From: Sphingomonas aliaeris
Lineage (GTDB): Bacteria; Pseudomonadota; Alphaproteobacteria; Sphingomonadales; Sphingomonadaceae
NCBI RefSeq assembly: GCF_016743815.1
Contig: NZ_CP061036.1
Location: forward strand, 62,001 to 126,000
Length of the DNA: 64,000 nt
Direction: 5' to 3'
A model generated the notes under the pieces. That model did no database searches, was not told the DNA's origin, and saw only the letters and a list, made by a program, of their open reading frames with translations. Below are positions 17,838 through 27,232 of the stretch, one piece after another (the stretch's first letter is position 1; each line of letters starts with the position of its first letter). The position numbers and the translations under genes were made by a program.

Positions 17838-19052
17838 CTACATGAACCCCTTCCCAGCGTGATCGCGGTAGCGCTCGGTATCCCGGACATACTCGGCCAC
17901 CATATCGATCGAAGCATGGCGGCTGTGCTGCCGCATCTTGAACAGATTGGCGTTCTGGCGTCCGGCCTCGGTGAGGAATCCCGCGCGCAAGGAATGGCCC
18001 GCGAACAGTTCGGGCGGATAGCCGGCTGCGGCCGCGGCAGCCTTCACCACCAGCGCCACGCCCTTGGTGCTCATCGCCTGCTCGGTGAGGCGGCCCTGCG
18101 GTGTGAGCTTGCGAAACACCGGCCCTGCGGTGATCCCGGCCTTCTCGATCCAGGCGTTATAATGGCGTACCGGCTCCAGCCGGGGTCCGTCGAGCACGGC
18201 GACACCTTGGCCAGCGCCAAACTGGTCCGTCTTTGACGACTTCACGTTGATGGTGAGCCCCTCTGGATCCCGCCTCACTCTCGCCACCGTGATCGCCACC
18301 AGCTCGGAGCGCCGAAATGCGCCACCCATCCCGATCGCGAGCAACGCGCGGTCGCGGTGGGCGCGGAGGTCGTCTCCGGTAATGCTACGGAGCATGTCGC
18401 GCAGAATGTCGCCGTCAGCCGCGCGCTTCTTACCGACTTCGTCATCTTTCTTGGTGCGTCGAATTCCGCCGACAACAAGTCCCAGATCACCAGCGCCTGG
18501 CTGCGACGTCGGCGGCTCGACCTTGCCCATCCGATGCGCGAACACAATCGCGGCAAGTCGGCGGTCAATCGTTGCGCGCGTCAGCGGCTTCGGTTCGCGC
18601 CGTATACGCAGCTTGCCCGTCTTCGTGAACTGATCGGCCGCGGGAGTGAAGCCTGTGGTAGCCAGTTCGGTCAGGAACGCCGCGACCGTTGCCGGAGTCG
18701 CCGGCAACGGACGGTAACGTCGCTCCGAGCACCACGCGAGGAACAGGTCCCAATCCGATCGGTAGGATTGCAGCGTCGCCTCGGCGCGGCCACGACGCAG
18801 GAAGTGATCAACGCGCTCCTGATCGTCAGGCGCAAGATCGGGAAGGTAGAGCTCCTGCGGTTCGACGCGATCAAGCACGGTGAGTGCTCCATTGATGATC
18901 GCATCGAGACTAGCCGGACGATCGTCGCCCGGCACCGGGTCGAGCATGGTATCAGCATTTAGCGGCACGCTCGAGGTTCCGCTTTCTTCATCACGGCGCG
19001 CAGGCGTTTCATCTCTGCTGTTCACAAACGATCGATTTTGACGCGCCATCAT
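17838..19052 (-). CDS. Tyrosine recombinase / site-specific integrase, 404 aa
   Basis: The protein has an N-terminal SAM-like core-binding domain (about 80-170) and a C-terminal catalytic domain with the arginine of GGAFRRSELVAI (about 247), HSLR (353-356), a histidine in QHSRHASID (about 379) and the tyrosine of EYVRD (388). All hallmark residues are present, so the enzyme is likely active. The start is uncertain: two adjacent ATGs at 19052/19049 are used here, while an internal ATG at 18947 is also possible. It is divergent from a serine resolvase and adjacent to the iterons, which suggests multimer resolution or integration. Confidence 0.85.
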   Translation of the reverse strand: MMARQNRSFVNSRDETPARRDEESGTSSVPLNADTMLDPVPGDDRPASLDAIINGALTVLDRVEPQELYLPDLAPDDQERVDHFLRRGRAEATLQSYRSDWDLFLAWCSERRYRPLPATPATVAAFLTELATTGFTPAADQFTKTGKLRIRREPKPLTRATIDRRLAAIVFAHRMGKVEPPTSQPGAGDLGLVVGGIRRTKKDDEVGKKRAADGDILRDMLRSITGDDLRAHRDRALLAIGMGGAFRRSELVAITVARVRRDPEGLTINVKSSKTDQFGAGQGVAVLDGPRLEPVRHYNAWIEKAGITAGPVFRKLTPQGRLTEQAMSTKGVALVVKAAAAAAGYPPELFAGHSLRAGFLTEAGRQNANLFKMRQHSRHASIDMVAEYVRDTERYRDHAGKGFM

Positions 19053-19148
19053 GTGAGAACGTCTAGCAGCGGTCACGGGCGTATCAAAACACATTCTCGA
19101 TTGCTGGGACCCGTGATAGGCACAAGAGATGAGTTTTGAGAACGCTTT
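19053..19148. promoter_or_regulatory. Divergent region between recombinase genes, possible res site
   Basis: TGAGAACGTC (19054-19063) and TTGAGAACGC (19135-19144) are short related repeats flanking AT-rich sequence. The location directly upstream of a resolvase gene is typical of res sites. Subsites could not be defined by eye. Confidence 0.35.
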
Positions 19149-19727
19149 ATGCTGATCGGCTACGCCCGGGTCTCGACAGCCGAACAAGATCTGAGACCGC
19201 AGCTCCATGCTTTGCGCGAGGCAGGTTGCGAACGGACCTTCAGCGACAAGGCGAGCGGCGCGAAGGCGAACCGCGTCGGCTTGGCAGACGCGCTCTCCCA
19301 TGCCCGACCCGGCGACGTGTTGGTCGTGTGGAAGCTCGACCGCTTGGGCCGAACGATGAAGGGGTTGGTCGACCTGGCCGCTGATCTGGCGGAGCGCGGC
19401 ATCGGGTTCCGATCGCTGACCGATGGCATCGACACGGCCGGCACTGCCGGCAAGCTCGTCTTCCACATTATGGCTGCCATGGCTGAAATGGAGCGCGACC
19501 TTAACCGCGAACGCACGACAGCCGCCCTGGCGGTGGCGCGGCGCGAGGGGAGGGTGGGCGGCCGGAAGACGGTGATGACGCCCAACCGGCTCGCGGCTGC
19601 TCGCAAACTCTTGGCGTCCGGGATGCCGATGCGTGAGATCGCCCCCGCGATCGGGGTCTCAGTTCCAACACTCTACCGCCACCTTCCAGCGCCGGAGCAA
19701 GAAAGCATCAGCGCGGAAGGGCAGTAA
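19149..19727 (+). CDS. Serine recombinase (resolvase/invertase family), 192 aa
   Basis: The N-terminal catalytic domain starts MLIGYARVSTAEQD with catalytic Ser9, contains KLDRLGRTM (about 62-70) and the MAEMERDLNRERT arm helix (about 113-125). A C-terminal helix-turn-helix (MREIAPAIGVSVPTLYRHL) follows. Size and layout match Tn3-family resolvases and plasmid multimer-resolution enzymes. No transposase gene is adjacent, so a plasmid-stability role is at least as likely as transposon resolution. Confidence 0.9.
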   Translation: MLIGYARVSTAEQDLRPQLHALREAGCERTFSDKASGAKANRVGLADALSHARPGDVLVVWKLDRLGRTMKGLVDLAADLAERGIGFRSLTDGIDTAGTAGKLVFHIMAAMAEMERDLNRERTTAALAVARREGRVGGRKTVMTPNRLAAARKLLASGMPMREIAPAIGVSVPTLYRHLPAPEQESISAEGQ

Positions 19728-19915
19728 CGGGATTCAGAGAAAGGATAGCGGTCTCCGTCGTGGGTCTAGAACTCGCCCTTCGTTCACATGACCCGCAACG
19801 TCCTGAATTGGGGACTTTCCTGCCTGTCCGCTTTCGGGATCGGAATGGTCGAAGCGGCCACCGCAGACGGTGTCCCAACCGTTCGGTTGTGACACTTGAA
19901 ACAGCGAGGACTGAG

Positions 19916-20806
19916 CTATGAAGCAACAGGTCCAAACCGGTTCAGTGGCACCTTGAGAAACGCCGTCCCACATTCGTCGGCATCTGGCAGTCGGCCGCCA
20001 CGTATGTTCACCTGAAGCGCGGCAAGCATCAGGTCGGGTAGTGGGAGCGATGCGTCGCGTTTCTCGCGGGTCGCGACGAACTCGGCTTCGTCGATGCCAT
20101 CGTGAACATGGATGTTGTCGCGACGCTGATCGGCGACGGTCGAGCGACCAAGTACGTCCCGACTATCCTTGCCATAATCATGCCCGACATAAGTTGCGGT
20201 TTCGGGTGGCAGATCGAGGATGGCGCGGATCGAGCGCCACAGCGCATGAGCATCACCACCCGGGAAGTCTGCCCGGCTTGTGCCGCTATCGGGAACCATC
20301 AGCGTGTCGTGAACGAACGCGGCGTCACCGACGACATAAGTGATCGAAGCGAGCGTATGGCCCGGCGACAGCATGACATGAGCATCGAGGGTGCCGATCC
20401 GGAAACACTCGCCATCCGCAAACAACCGGTCCCACTGGGTGCCGTCCACGGCGAGATCGGGCAGGCAGTAAATGTCCCGCCACAGCTTCTGCACTTCCAC
20501 GACCTTGTTGCCGATCGCGGTTTTGCCACCGGTCTTGCCGGCAAGGTACGGAACGGCTGAAAAATGATCGGCGTGTGGGTGGGTGTCGAGCACCCATTCG
20601 ACGTTCAGTCCTTTCTCGCGCACATAGTCGAGGATCAGATCGGCGTTACGGGTTGCGATCGCACCAGCTCGCGGATCAAAATCTAGAACCGGGTCGATGA
20701 TCGCGGCCATCTTCGTAGTGTCGTCGACAACAACATATTGGAAGCTGCCTGTGTGTTCGTCATGGAGCGACGCAACGGTCATGCCATCGTGGTTATACTC
20801 GATCAT
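19916..20806 (-). CDS. Metallo-beta-lactamase-fold hydrolase, ETHE1/persulfide dioxygenase-like, 296 aa
   Basis: The metal-binding motif is DTHPHADHFS (about 74-83), with further ligands in SPGHT and HDYG. The fold and length match the ETHE1/persulfide dioxygenase group, which oxidises glutathione persulfide to sulfite. It is the last gene of an 11-gene minus-strand operon that also encodes sulfide:quinone oxidoreductase. A second paralogue opens the operon. The C-terminus departs from the usual ending (LKVPLNRFGPVAS), so the 3' edge may mark a recombination junction. The ribosome site is GAGG about 8 bases upstream. Confidence 0.85.
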   Translation of the reverse strand: MIEYNHDGMTVASLHDEHTGSFQYVVVDDTTKMAAIIDPVLDFDPRAGAIATRNADLILDYVREKGLNVEWVLDTHPHADHFSAVPYLAGKTGGKTAIGNKVVEVQKLWRDIYCLPDLAVDGTQWDRLFADGECFRIGTLDAHVMLSPGHTLASITYVVGDAAFVHDTLMVPDSGTSRADFPGGDAHALWRSIRAILDLPPETATYVGHDYGKDSRDVLGRSTVADQRRDNIHVHDGIDEAEFVATREKRDASLPLPDLMLAALQVNIRGGRLPDADECGTAFLKVPLNRFGPVAS

Positions 20807-20826
20807 GTTTGCATCCTCTTGCTCTG

Positions 20827-21468
20827 TTAGCTTTCCGTCCGCGCCCGCGCGAACAACCGTTCAAAATCACGCTCTTCGATCGCGCCCATCACCAGCATAC
20901 GTCCGGCAAGAAAGCCTGGGGTGCCGGCCAAGCCAATCGAATAGGCTTCTTGGCCGTTCGCGCGCAGACGCGCGGCGACAGCCTGTCCATGCGCAGCAAG
21001 CCAGGTCGTCGCGCGCAGCCAGTCCCCGCCAGCGCCGGTGACAATGTCCCTGAGCATGTCGTCGTCGATCATACGACTGTCGGTCATCAGCTGGCGATGA
21101 ACGGCCGGGTAGATGCCCTGTTCGGCACAGGCGAGCGCAACGCTCGCGGCGCGTTCGGACGGCGGACCGAAGATCGGCCAGTCCTTGTAGATGACCCGAA
21201 CCTTGCCATCGCGTCGCACCGCCTTTTCCAATGCGGGGAAGGCGTGACGACAGGCCGGGCAACGATAATCGGTGAACACGGCAAGTCGCAGCGTGGCATT
21301 GACAGGGCCGTATTCAGGCGAACCGCTGCCCGCCAGAAACAGGTCAGCGGTCGGACCAACATCGCGACCGATTGGCGCTGTGCGTCGCAGCACCTGTCCG
21401 ACTGCCCAGCCAGTCACGACGACAGCTCCAAGCCCGACCGCCTGCCTGCGATTGAGTGGCCCTGGCAT
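20827..21468 (-). CDS. DsbA-family thioredoxin-fold protein, 213 aa
   Basis: The CPAC active site (C70-C73) sits in FTDYRCPACRHAFPALE. The N-terminus has an arginine pair and a hydrophobic segment (about 9-25) that should anchor or export it. A cis-proline stretch (LAGTPGFLAG) precedes the C-terminus. It is probably a periplasmic thiol oxidoreductase. It lies 2 bases downstream of a second DsbA-like gene in the sulfide operon, suggesting paired duty on secreted or metal-sensitive thiols. Confidence 0.85.
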   Translation of the reverse strand: MPGPLNRRQAVGLGAVVVTGWAVGQVLRRTAPIGRDVGPTADLFLAGSGSPEYGPVNATLRLAVFTDYRCPACRHAFPALEKAVRRDGKVRVIYKDWPIFGPPSERAASVALACAEQGIYPAVHRQLMTDSRMIDDDMLRDIVTGAGGDWLRATTWLAAHGQAVAARLRANGQEAYSIGLAGTPGFLAGRMLVMGAIEERDFERLFARARTES

Positions 21469-21470
21469 CT

Positions 21471-22097
21471 TCAGCGCGCCTGAGGCTTGCTGCGCGCCGT
21501 TGCGACAAGCCGGCGTAGCGCCGGCAGGTCGACCGCGCCGGCCACCACTTGCGAGCCGACGATCAGCGCCGGTGTTCCGTTGAACCCGATCGCTTGAGCG
21601 ATGGCGTTGGTGCGTGCGAGAAGCGCATCAATTTCTGCGCCGCGCGTCTTCAGATCGCGTTGCAGACGTGGCCAGTCCACCCTGGCTTTCGCGGCAGCGG
21701 CCCTGATCCCGGCACTGTCGAGCCGTGCCGGCGAGGTCAGCAACGCCTCATTAAAAGCGGCATGTTTGCCCTGCCACTGGCTTGCGACTGCAGCCCGTGC
21801 GGCTTCCCGGGATGCAGGGCCAAAGATCGGCCAGTCACGATAAACGATCCGTACCTTCGGATCGGCCGCGACAAGCGCGTTCAGCACCGGCTCCATTCGC
21901 CGGCAATAGGGGCAATTATAGTCGGAAAATTCAACGACGGTGACGTCATAGGCTTGGCCGACACGTTTCGGAGCAACGAGATCGTCTACGACCGCCTTGC
22001 GCGACAGATCGGGTTGCTGTGCGACTGATGGCATTGTCGGCACGGCGACGGCGAGCAACGCCAGAAAGCTGCGAGAGAGAAGGTTGCGTCGGTTCAT
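21471..22097 (-). CDS. DsbA-family thioredoxin-fold protein, 208 aa
   Basis: A signal peptide (about 1-26, ending SVAQQ) is followed by a thioredoxin fold with CPYC at 62-65 (FSDYNCPYCRRMEP) and the cis-Pro segment FNGTPALIVG. Its start overlaps the end of the TlpA-like gene. The shared KDWPIFGP/RDWPIFGP segment shows that this and the following gene are paralogues. Confidence 0.87.
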   Translation of the reverse strand: MNRRNLLSRSFLALLAVAVPTMPSVAQQPDLSRKAVVDDLVAPKRVGQAYDVTVVEFSDYNCPYCRRMEPVLNALVAADPKVRIVYRDWPIFGPASREAARAAVASQWQGKHAAFNEALLTSPARLDSAGIRAAAAKARVDWPRLQRDLKTRGAEIDALLARTNAIAQAIGFNGTPALIVGSQVVAGAVDLPALRRLVATARSKPQAR

Positions 22098-22901
22098 CGG
22101 TGTTTCCTTGCCATATCGATCCCATCAGCGAGGGCCGCGCGTGACAGCTCGCCGAGCTGAAGCTGCACGATCGTGCCGTCCGCAGCGACGAAGGCGGTTG
22201 CGGGATAACCAGCCACCTCGAAGGCTTGGGAAAGCCCACGGGCAGGATCGAGCGCGACATTGCTCACGCCGACGCCTTCACGGGTAAGAAACCCGGTCAC
22301 GATTGCTGGAGCTTCACCCTGATCTGCGAGCAGGATCGGCACATCCCGATTGCGCGTTGCCGCGGCGTCGAGCATCGGCAGCTCGCGCTGGCACGGCCCG
22401 CACCATGTCGCCCATAGATTGACCACGAAGGGGCGGCCTCGGAAACGTGCAAGCGGGAGAAGAGCGCCGGACGGCGTCGTCAACGTTAAATGATAGGGGA
22501 AGGGGCCATATGTCACGGGCGGGACAAGCACCTGGAGCGTGAACCACAGGCCACCCGCTATCGCCAATGCCCCCAGCCCACCGCCAAGGCGCGTGTTCGG
22601 CCAAGCTGGAAGGCTAGCATCGCGGCAGCACCAATGATGCCGGCGATGGGGGAGAAGCCCCCTGCCAGACTGCGAAAATGGATAGGGGAGCTTCGACGTA
22701 GCTCGCCCAATGCGCCGCGACATAGCTGATCCGCGCCGCCACCAGTCCAGCGACGATGGCACTGGTTGCGACCGTGGACACTCGCGGGAAGCGGAACCGC
22801 CCTGCCAAGGTTGTCAGCCCCAGGAACACGACGATGCATAGCACCGCCAGTCCGCGGTCGACCGCCATCATGAGCGGTCCGATGGCAATCGCGCTTCCCA
22901 T
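22094..22901 (-). pseudogene. Membrane-anchored TlpA-like thioredoxin, reading frame broken twice (about 269 aa if repaired)
   Basis: Three overlapping frames together make one protein. It has an N-terminal membrane domain with several hydrophobic helices (weakly like the Lgt-type domain found in some TlpA fusions), then a TlpA thioredoxin domain with WATWCGPCQREL. Breaks are at the C run 22658-22662 and near 22581-22592; each is repaired by one added base. The start is coupled to the TauE/SafE stop, and the end overlaps the DsbA-like gene by 4 bases. Because operon spacing is perfect, I suspect sequence error rather than loss. Confidence 0.75.
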
Positions 22902-23683
22902 CAGAGAAACGCGCCTGCGCTCTTCCAGAGCATGTAAGCTGCCACGACGAAGATCAGCACCGCGAAGACGGTGGTAAGCGTTCCGCCCGAGCCAAGGCGC
23001 TTGGCGATGCGTGTGCCGATCAACCCGCCGACGACCCCGCCGCCAATGAAAACGAAGGCAAGCGGCCAGTCGACCAGCCCGGAGAATGCATAATTAGCGG
23101 CGGTCGTCAGGCCGAAGGCGGTGACAGCAATCAACGACGTGCCGACCGCGTTGAGGATCGGCATACCCGTTGATCCGATCAGGCCCGGAACGATCAGAAA
23201 GCCACCTCCGATGCCGAAAAAGCCTGAAAACAAGCCCGTCCCAAGGCCGTAGCCCAGCACCTTGGGTGCCTTCTCCCGGTTACATTCCGCGCCGGGATTA
23301 CCTGCATCACCCCGCCCGCGAAGCATCAGGACGCCGACGACGACCATGACGAGCGCGAACAGAAAGAGCAGCTTGCCGCCATCGACGGCCTTGCCGACGG
23401 TGGACCCCAACAGCGCACCGATGACGCCCGCTGTGGCGTACATGCCCCCGCACCGCCATTTTACGGTATGAGCCTTGGCATGACCGATCAGACCGGTTGC
23501 GGCATTGGCTGCCACGGCAAACGCACTCGTGCCGATGGCAAGGTGCGCATCGGGCACGCGCACCAGATACACCATCAGCGGTACGGCAAGGATCGAGCCC
23601 CCGCCGCCTACAAGGCCAAGGGTAAATCCGACCAGGCTGCCCGAAAGGGTGCCAAGCAGATACTGGATCGGTTCGAGAGTCAT
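22901..23683 (-). CDS. TauE/SafE-family membrane transporter, 260 aa
   Basis: About eight hydrophobic helices and the repeated glycine-rich motifs FTLGLVGGGGSILAVP (about 21-36) and GFFGIGGGFLIVPGL (about 154-168) identify the TauE/SafE family. Members export sulfite or other sulfur compounds. In bigR-type operons a TauE/SafE gene travels with the persulfide dioxygenase and YeeE/YedE genes, as here. Its start overlaps the stop of the SQR gene by 4 bases. Confidence 0.88.
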   Translation of the reverse strand: MTLEPIQYLLGTLSGSLVGFTLGLVGGGGSILAVPLMVYLVRVPDAHLAIGTSAFAVAANAATGLIGHAKAHTVKWRCGGMYATAGVIGALLGSTVGKAVDGGKLLFLFALVMVVVGVLMLRGRGDAGNPGAECNREKAPKVLGYGLGTGLFSGFFGIGGGFLIVPGLIGSTGMPILNAVGTSLIAVTAFGLTTAANYAFSGLVDWPLAFVFIGGGVVGGLIGTRIAKRLGSGGTLTTVFAVLIFVVAAYMLWKSAGAFL

Positions 23684-24912
23684 GCTGCCTTGCCGATTTT
23701 ATGCGGGGCGGCCATCCACTCGCGACCCTTCAGCATGCCCTGCCAATAGATCGGGGGAAGCATGCGCTCCTTCAGGAACCAGGCGGCGCGCGTGGGTCGC
23801 GTTCCGTCCAGCAGCCAGGATGGGAAGCTGGGCAGCAGCTTTCCGCCATAGCCAAACTCGGCGAGGACGATCTTACCGCGTTCGACCGTGAGAGGGCATG
23901 AGCCGTAACCATTATAGTCGGCAACGGGCGGGCTGCCGTCAAGCGCGGCCAGCGCGTTGACCGCGACTACCGGCGCCTGGACGCGAGCAGCAGCGGCCGT
24001 CTTGGCGTTGCTGGTCCCAGCGGCATCGCCAAGGCCAAAAACGTTTTCGAATCTCTTGTGCCGCAGCGTAGTCTCGTCGACCTCGACAAAGCCGTTCGCG
24101 GCAGCGAGCGGGCTATTGGCGACGACGGCATGCGACACTTGGGGCGGAACGACGTGGAGCATGTCAAACGGGCGTTCGATCCTCTCGGAGACGCCGTCCT
24201 GCTTGCGCTCGAACGTGGCGACACGACGATCGGCGTCGACTGCGACAAGGTTGGATTCAAGCCTGAGATCGATGCCGTACTTCTCAACATATTCCATCAG
24301 CGCCGGGACGTAGATCGGAATCCCGAACAGGGCGGCGCCGGCGTTGTGGAACTCAACATCGATCGCGGGGAGGAGGCCGCAGCCTCGCCAGATATCACAT
24401 GAGAGATACATGGCCTTTTGCGGTGCGCCGGCGCACTTGATCGGCATTGGTGGCTGCGAAAACAGCGCACGCCCCTGCTGCAATTCCTTAACGAGCCGAT
24501 AGGTGTAGGGCGCCAGGTCATAGCGATAGTTGGAGGTGACACCGTTGCGGCCAAGGGCTTCTGGTAGCCCCTCGATCTTCTCCCACGCCAAGCGCAGCCC
24601 GGGCGCTACAATCAGGACGTGATAATCAATGGAGCTTCCGTCTCCGAGCTGGATCGCGTGGCGGTCGGGGTCGATGGTGATCGCAGGCAACCGTATCCAC
24701 CGGACGCCCTTAGGCATCACATCGGCTTCGGCCTTCCGGGTTTGCTCGAGCGTGAAGACGCCGGCTCCGACCATCGTCCAACCAGGCTGGTAATAGTGGT
24801 CCGTCGCGGGATCGACGACCGCGATCGTCACCTTGGCGTTGCGCTTCAGAATGCTGGAGGCGGTCGCGATGCCGGCGGCACCGCCCCCAATGATGACGAT
24901 GTCGTAGGTCAT
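23680..24912 (-). CDS. sqr: Sulfide:quinone oxidoreductase, 410 aa
   Basis: The N-terminus has the FAD-binding GGGAAG motif (9-14). Redox cysteines C161 (KCAGAPQKA) and C340 (GYGSCPLTV) are at positions expected for type II, mitochondrial-like SQR, and VFGLGDAAG (about 292-300) binds FAD near the C-terminus. The enzyme oxidises sulfide to persulfide and passes electrons to quinone at the inner membrane. The neighbouring persulfide dioxygenase genes would consume its product. It overlaps both neighbours by 4 bases. Confidence 0.9.
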   Translation of the reverse strand: MTYDIVIIGGGAAGIATASSILKRNAKVTIAVVDPATDHYYQPGWTMVGAGVFTLEQTRKAEADVMPKGVRWIRLPAITIDPDRHAIQLGDGSSIDYHVLIVAPGLRLAWEKIEGLPEALGRNGVTSNYRYDLAPYTYRLVKELQQGRALFSQPPMPIKCAGAPQKAMYLSCDIWRGCGLLPAIDVEFHNAGAALFGIPIYVPALMEYVEKYGIDLRLESNLVAVDADRRVATFERKQDGVSERIERPFDMLHVVPPQVSHAVVANSPLAAANGFVEVDETTLRHKRFENVFGLGDAAGTSNAKTAAAARVQAPVVAVNALAALDGSPPVADYNGYGSCPLTVERGKIVLAEFGYGGKLLPSFPSWLLDGTRPTRAAWFLKERMLPPIYWQGMLKGREWMAAPHKIGKAA

Positions 24913-25343
24913 TGATCAGCCCTTTCGGAACGGCGCTTCAGCGCAGGCGTGAGATCGGCAAGGTCGTACCCGGCTGCCTTTGCCTGGCCGATGATCGTCG
25001 TCGGGTCGGCGCGATCGGCCTCGGCCAGTGCCCACAATGTCGCCGCGCGCGTCCCGCTGCGGCAGAAGCCGAGCGTCGGCTGTGGTAGCGTGGCCAGCGC
25101 CTCCTTCATGCGATCCGCATCGGCGTCAGTCGCTTTGCCCGGTACGATTGGAACATGCGCAAACGCGAGCCCGTGTTCGCTGGCCAATCGAGCAATTACT
25201 TCCGCGCTTGGCTGGCCCGCCTCCTCGCCGTCCGGGCGGCTTGAGATGATCGAGCGATATCCTGCCTGCGCGGCAGCGGCGAGGTCGGCTTGCGTCAGCT
25301 GGGGGGCGGCAGAGAAGGACGAGGTGATCTGCTTGAAAGCCAT
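24909..25343 (-). CDS. DUF442/TIGR01244 phosphatase-fold sulfur protein, 144 aa
   Basis: The active-site loop GFCRSGTRAATLWA (Cys about 92) follows the Cys-x5-Arg pattern of the dual-specificity-phosphatase fold used by the TIGR01244/DUF442 family. In Xylella and Agrobacterium the same domain is fused to an ETHE1-like domain in Blh of the bigR operon. Here it is a separate gene in the same operon as two ETHE1-like genes. A sulfur-transfer role is likely, from family knowledge. Confidence 0.87.
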   Translation of the reverse strand: MAFKQITSSFSAAPQLTQADLAAAAQAGYRSIISSRPDGEEAGQPSAEVIARLASEHGLAFAHVPIVPGKATDADADRMKEALATLPQPTLGFCRSGTRAATLWALAEADRADPTTIIGQAKAAGYDLADLTPALKRRSERADQ

Positions 25344-25361
25344 GTGATGTCTCCTGTCTGA

Positions 25362-25787
25362 TCAGGCCGAACGGCGGGAAGTGAATGCAAAGCGGTGGAC
25401 GGCAGCGCCGAGGGCCATTGCAGCGATGAAGATCAGTGCCGGCAGAGGCTGGATCGCCAGTGCGGCAATGGCGGGACCTGGGCACAATCCGACGATGCCC
25501 CAGCCTATACCGAACAAGGCCGCACCGCCGATGAGGCGCCGGTCGATCGGCGAGGTGGCGGGCGTGTGAAATTGTTCGGCCGCAATCGGGGTCGAGCGAC
25601 GCCGCACGACGAACCACGCTATCGCCATCGGCAGAATTGCGCCCGCCATGACGAACGCCAAGGTCGGGTCCCACGCGTCGGTGACATCGAGGAACGCCCG
25701 CACGCGCGCCGGATCGATCATTCCCGAGACGGCAAGGCCGGCGCCGAACAGCGTCCCGCTGGCGAGTGAAATGAGGTTCTGGCGCAT
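25362..25787 (-). CDS. YeeE/YedE-family (DUF6691) membrane protein, 141 aa
   Basis: Four hydrophobic segments and the motif [16 protein letters not shown] (about 93-108) mark a half-size YeeE/YedE sulfur-compound channel, with the conserved cysteine in LCPGP. The frame extends far upstream, but the ATG used here overlaps the previous stop by one base (TGATG), matching the operon pattern. It presumably forms a pair with the next gene upstream. Confidence 0.87.
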   Translation of the reverse strand: MRQNLISLASGTLFGAGLAVSGMIDPARVRAFLDVTDAWDPTLAFVMAGAILPMAIAWFVVRRRSTPIAAEQFHTPATSPIDRRLIGGAALFGIGWGIVGLCPGPAIAALAIQPLPALIFIAAMALGAAVHRFAFTSRRSA

Positions 25788-26224
25788 CACAGTAGTACCC
25801 CGGACAGACGCATGATCGTGACCGTGACGACGCCGGTTGCCATGAACGTAGCGGTCGCGGCGATGGACCGGGGCGACAGGCGAGACAGGCCGCATACGCC
25901 GTGACCACTGGTGCACCCGGACCCGAGCCGTGTTCCGATACCGACGATCAGACCAGCGACGGCGATCAGCGAAAGCGACGTCGGAAAGCTGGCCTTCACG
26001 CCTACGCTGGCTGCAACAATACCCGCGCCCAAAGGCAGACCCGCGGTGAAAAACAGCGCGATTGCCCATGGTGGGCCTCCAGTGGAAAGACCCAAAATCC
26101 TCGCGAACATGCCGCTGACTCCGGCGATGCGGCCGTTTCCGAGCAGCATGATCGCCGCGGCGACACCGATCATCAACCCGCCGATGAAGCCTTCGAATGG
26201 CATGGCATGGGGAAAGCCCGGCAT
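25787..26224 (-). CDS. YeeE/YedE-family membrane protein, 145 aa
   Basis: Four hydrophobic segments and [21 protein letters not shown] (about 96-116) give the partner half of the YeeE/YedE pair, with conserved cysteines in [16 protein letters not shown] three bases further up is also possible. The start overlaps the stop of the hydrolase gene by one base (TGATG). These proteins import thiosulfate-type sulfur; the substrate here is not shown by the sequence. Confidence 0.87.
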   Translation of the reverse strand: MPGFPHAMPFEGFIGGLMIGVAAAIMLLGNGRIAGVSGMFARILGLSTGGPPWAIALFFTAGLPLGAGIVAASVGVKASFPTSLSLIAVAGLIVGIGTRLGSGCTSGHGVCGLSRLSPRSIAATATFMATGVVTVTIMRLSGVLL

Positions 26225-27141
26225 CACAGCGCATCCAGCGGAATCTTGAGGTAGCGGGTGCCGTTGGCTTCCGGCTCCGGCAGATGACCACCGCGCATGT
26301 TCACCTGGATCGAGGGCAGGATGAGCTTGGGCATCGACAAGGTGGCGTCGCGACTGGTCCGCATCGCGACGAAGTCGTCTTCGCTGACCCCTTCGTGGAC
26401 ATGGACGTTGCCGACACGCTGAGCGCCTACAGTTGTTTCCCAGACATATTCGTCGCGGCCCACCGCCTTGTAGTCGTGGCAGAGGAATAGGCGCGTCTCG
26501 TCCGGCAGCTGCATGAGCCGGCGGATCGAGCGGAATAGCTGGCGTGCGTCGCCACCAGGAAAGTCTGCCCGCGCGGTGCCGTAATCGGGCATGAAGAGCG
26601 TATCGCCGGTGAAGACCGCGTCACCGATGGCATAGGCCATGTCCGCCGGCGTATGGCCGGGCACGTGCAGCGCAATGGCGTCGATGTTGCCGATGGCAAA
26701 GCGGTCGCCGTCCTCGAACAGCCGGTCGAACTCCGAGCCATCGCGCTCGAAGTCGGTGCCAGCGTTGAAGATTTTGCCAAACACGTTCTGGACCCGGATG
26801 ATCTCACGACCGATCGCGAGCTGCCCGCCAAGCGCCTGCTGAAGATAGGGTGCCGCGGACAGGTGATCGGCATGTGCATGGGTTTCCAACAGCCAATCGA
26901 CCGTCAGTCCCTGATCCCGCACGTAAGCGATCACTGCGTCCGCCGACGCGGTTTTGGTCCGGCCCGCCGCGGCGTCAAAATCAAGGACGCTGTCGACGAT
27001 CGCAGCCTTTTTCGTCACCGCGTCCCAAACGACGTAGGTCGCTGTGTTGGTAGGCTCATCAAAGAAGGACTGAACGACCGGTGATCCGGCCGTTTTTGCG
27101 CGTCTGATCTGGGCGTTGGCTTCGCTCAAAACCGGGTCCAT
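26224..27141 (-). CDS. Metallo-beta-lactamase-fold hydrolase, ETHE1/persulfide dioxygenase-like, 305 aa
   Basis: The metal site is ETHAHADHLS, with VPGHT, a GDTLF aspartate and CHDYK supplying further ligands; this fits the persulfide dioxygenase family. It is the first gene of the sulfide operon. The start is chosen because GGAG lies 6 bases before this ATG and directly abuts an alternative ATG at 27147. It is paralogous to the last gene of the same operon (VLDFD...ADAVIxYVR and similar blocks shared). It faces the peroxiredoxin gene across a palindromic operator. Confidence 0.88.
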   Translation of the reverse strand: MDPVLSEANAQIRRAKTAGSPVVQSFFDEPTNTATYVVWDAVTKKAAIVDSVLDFDAAAGRTKTASADAVIAYVRDQGLTVDWLLETHAHADHLSAAPYLQQALGGQLAIGREIIRVQNVFGKIFNAGTDFERDGSEFDRLFEDGDRFAIGNIDAIALHVPGHTPADMAYAIGDAVFTGDTLFMPDYGTARADFPGGDARQLFRSIRRLMQLPDETRLFLCHDYKAVGRDEYVWETTVGAQRVGNVHVHEGVSEDDFVAMRTSRDATLSMPKLILPSIQVNMRGGHLPEPEANGTRYLKIPLDAL

Positions 27142-27164
27142 GACCATCTCCGTTTAATCAATCT

Positions 27165-27191
27165 CATGCTTTATGTAGTTGTGTAAGCATG
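27165..27191. promoter_or_regulatory. Palindromic operator between divergent sulfide-stress genes
   Basis: CATGCTT and AAGCATG form perfect 7-bp arms around 13 bases. The site lies between the divergent starts at 27141 and 27233 and is the likely target of the ArsR-family regulator encoded at 27847. Confidence 0.65.
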
Positions 27192-27232
27192 TTGCGTCAA
27201 TGGGGTGTTCGTGCCATTTGGGAGAAATGGAA

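Noticed and set aside
19734..19973. 79-codon minus-strand frame between the resolvase and the sulfide operon
   Set aside because: No ribosome site or recognisable family; it overlaps the 3' end of the hydrolase gene. Possibly a remnant, but not supportable as a gene.
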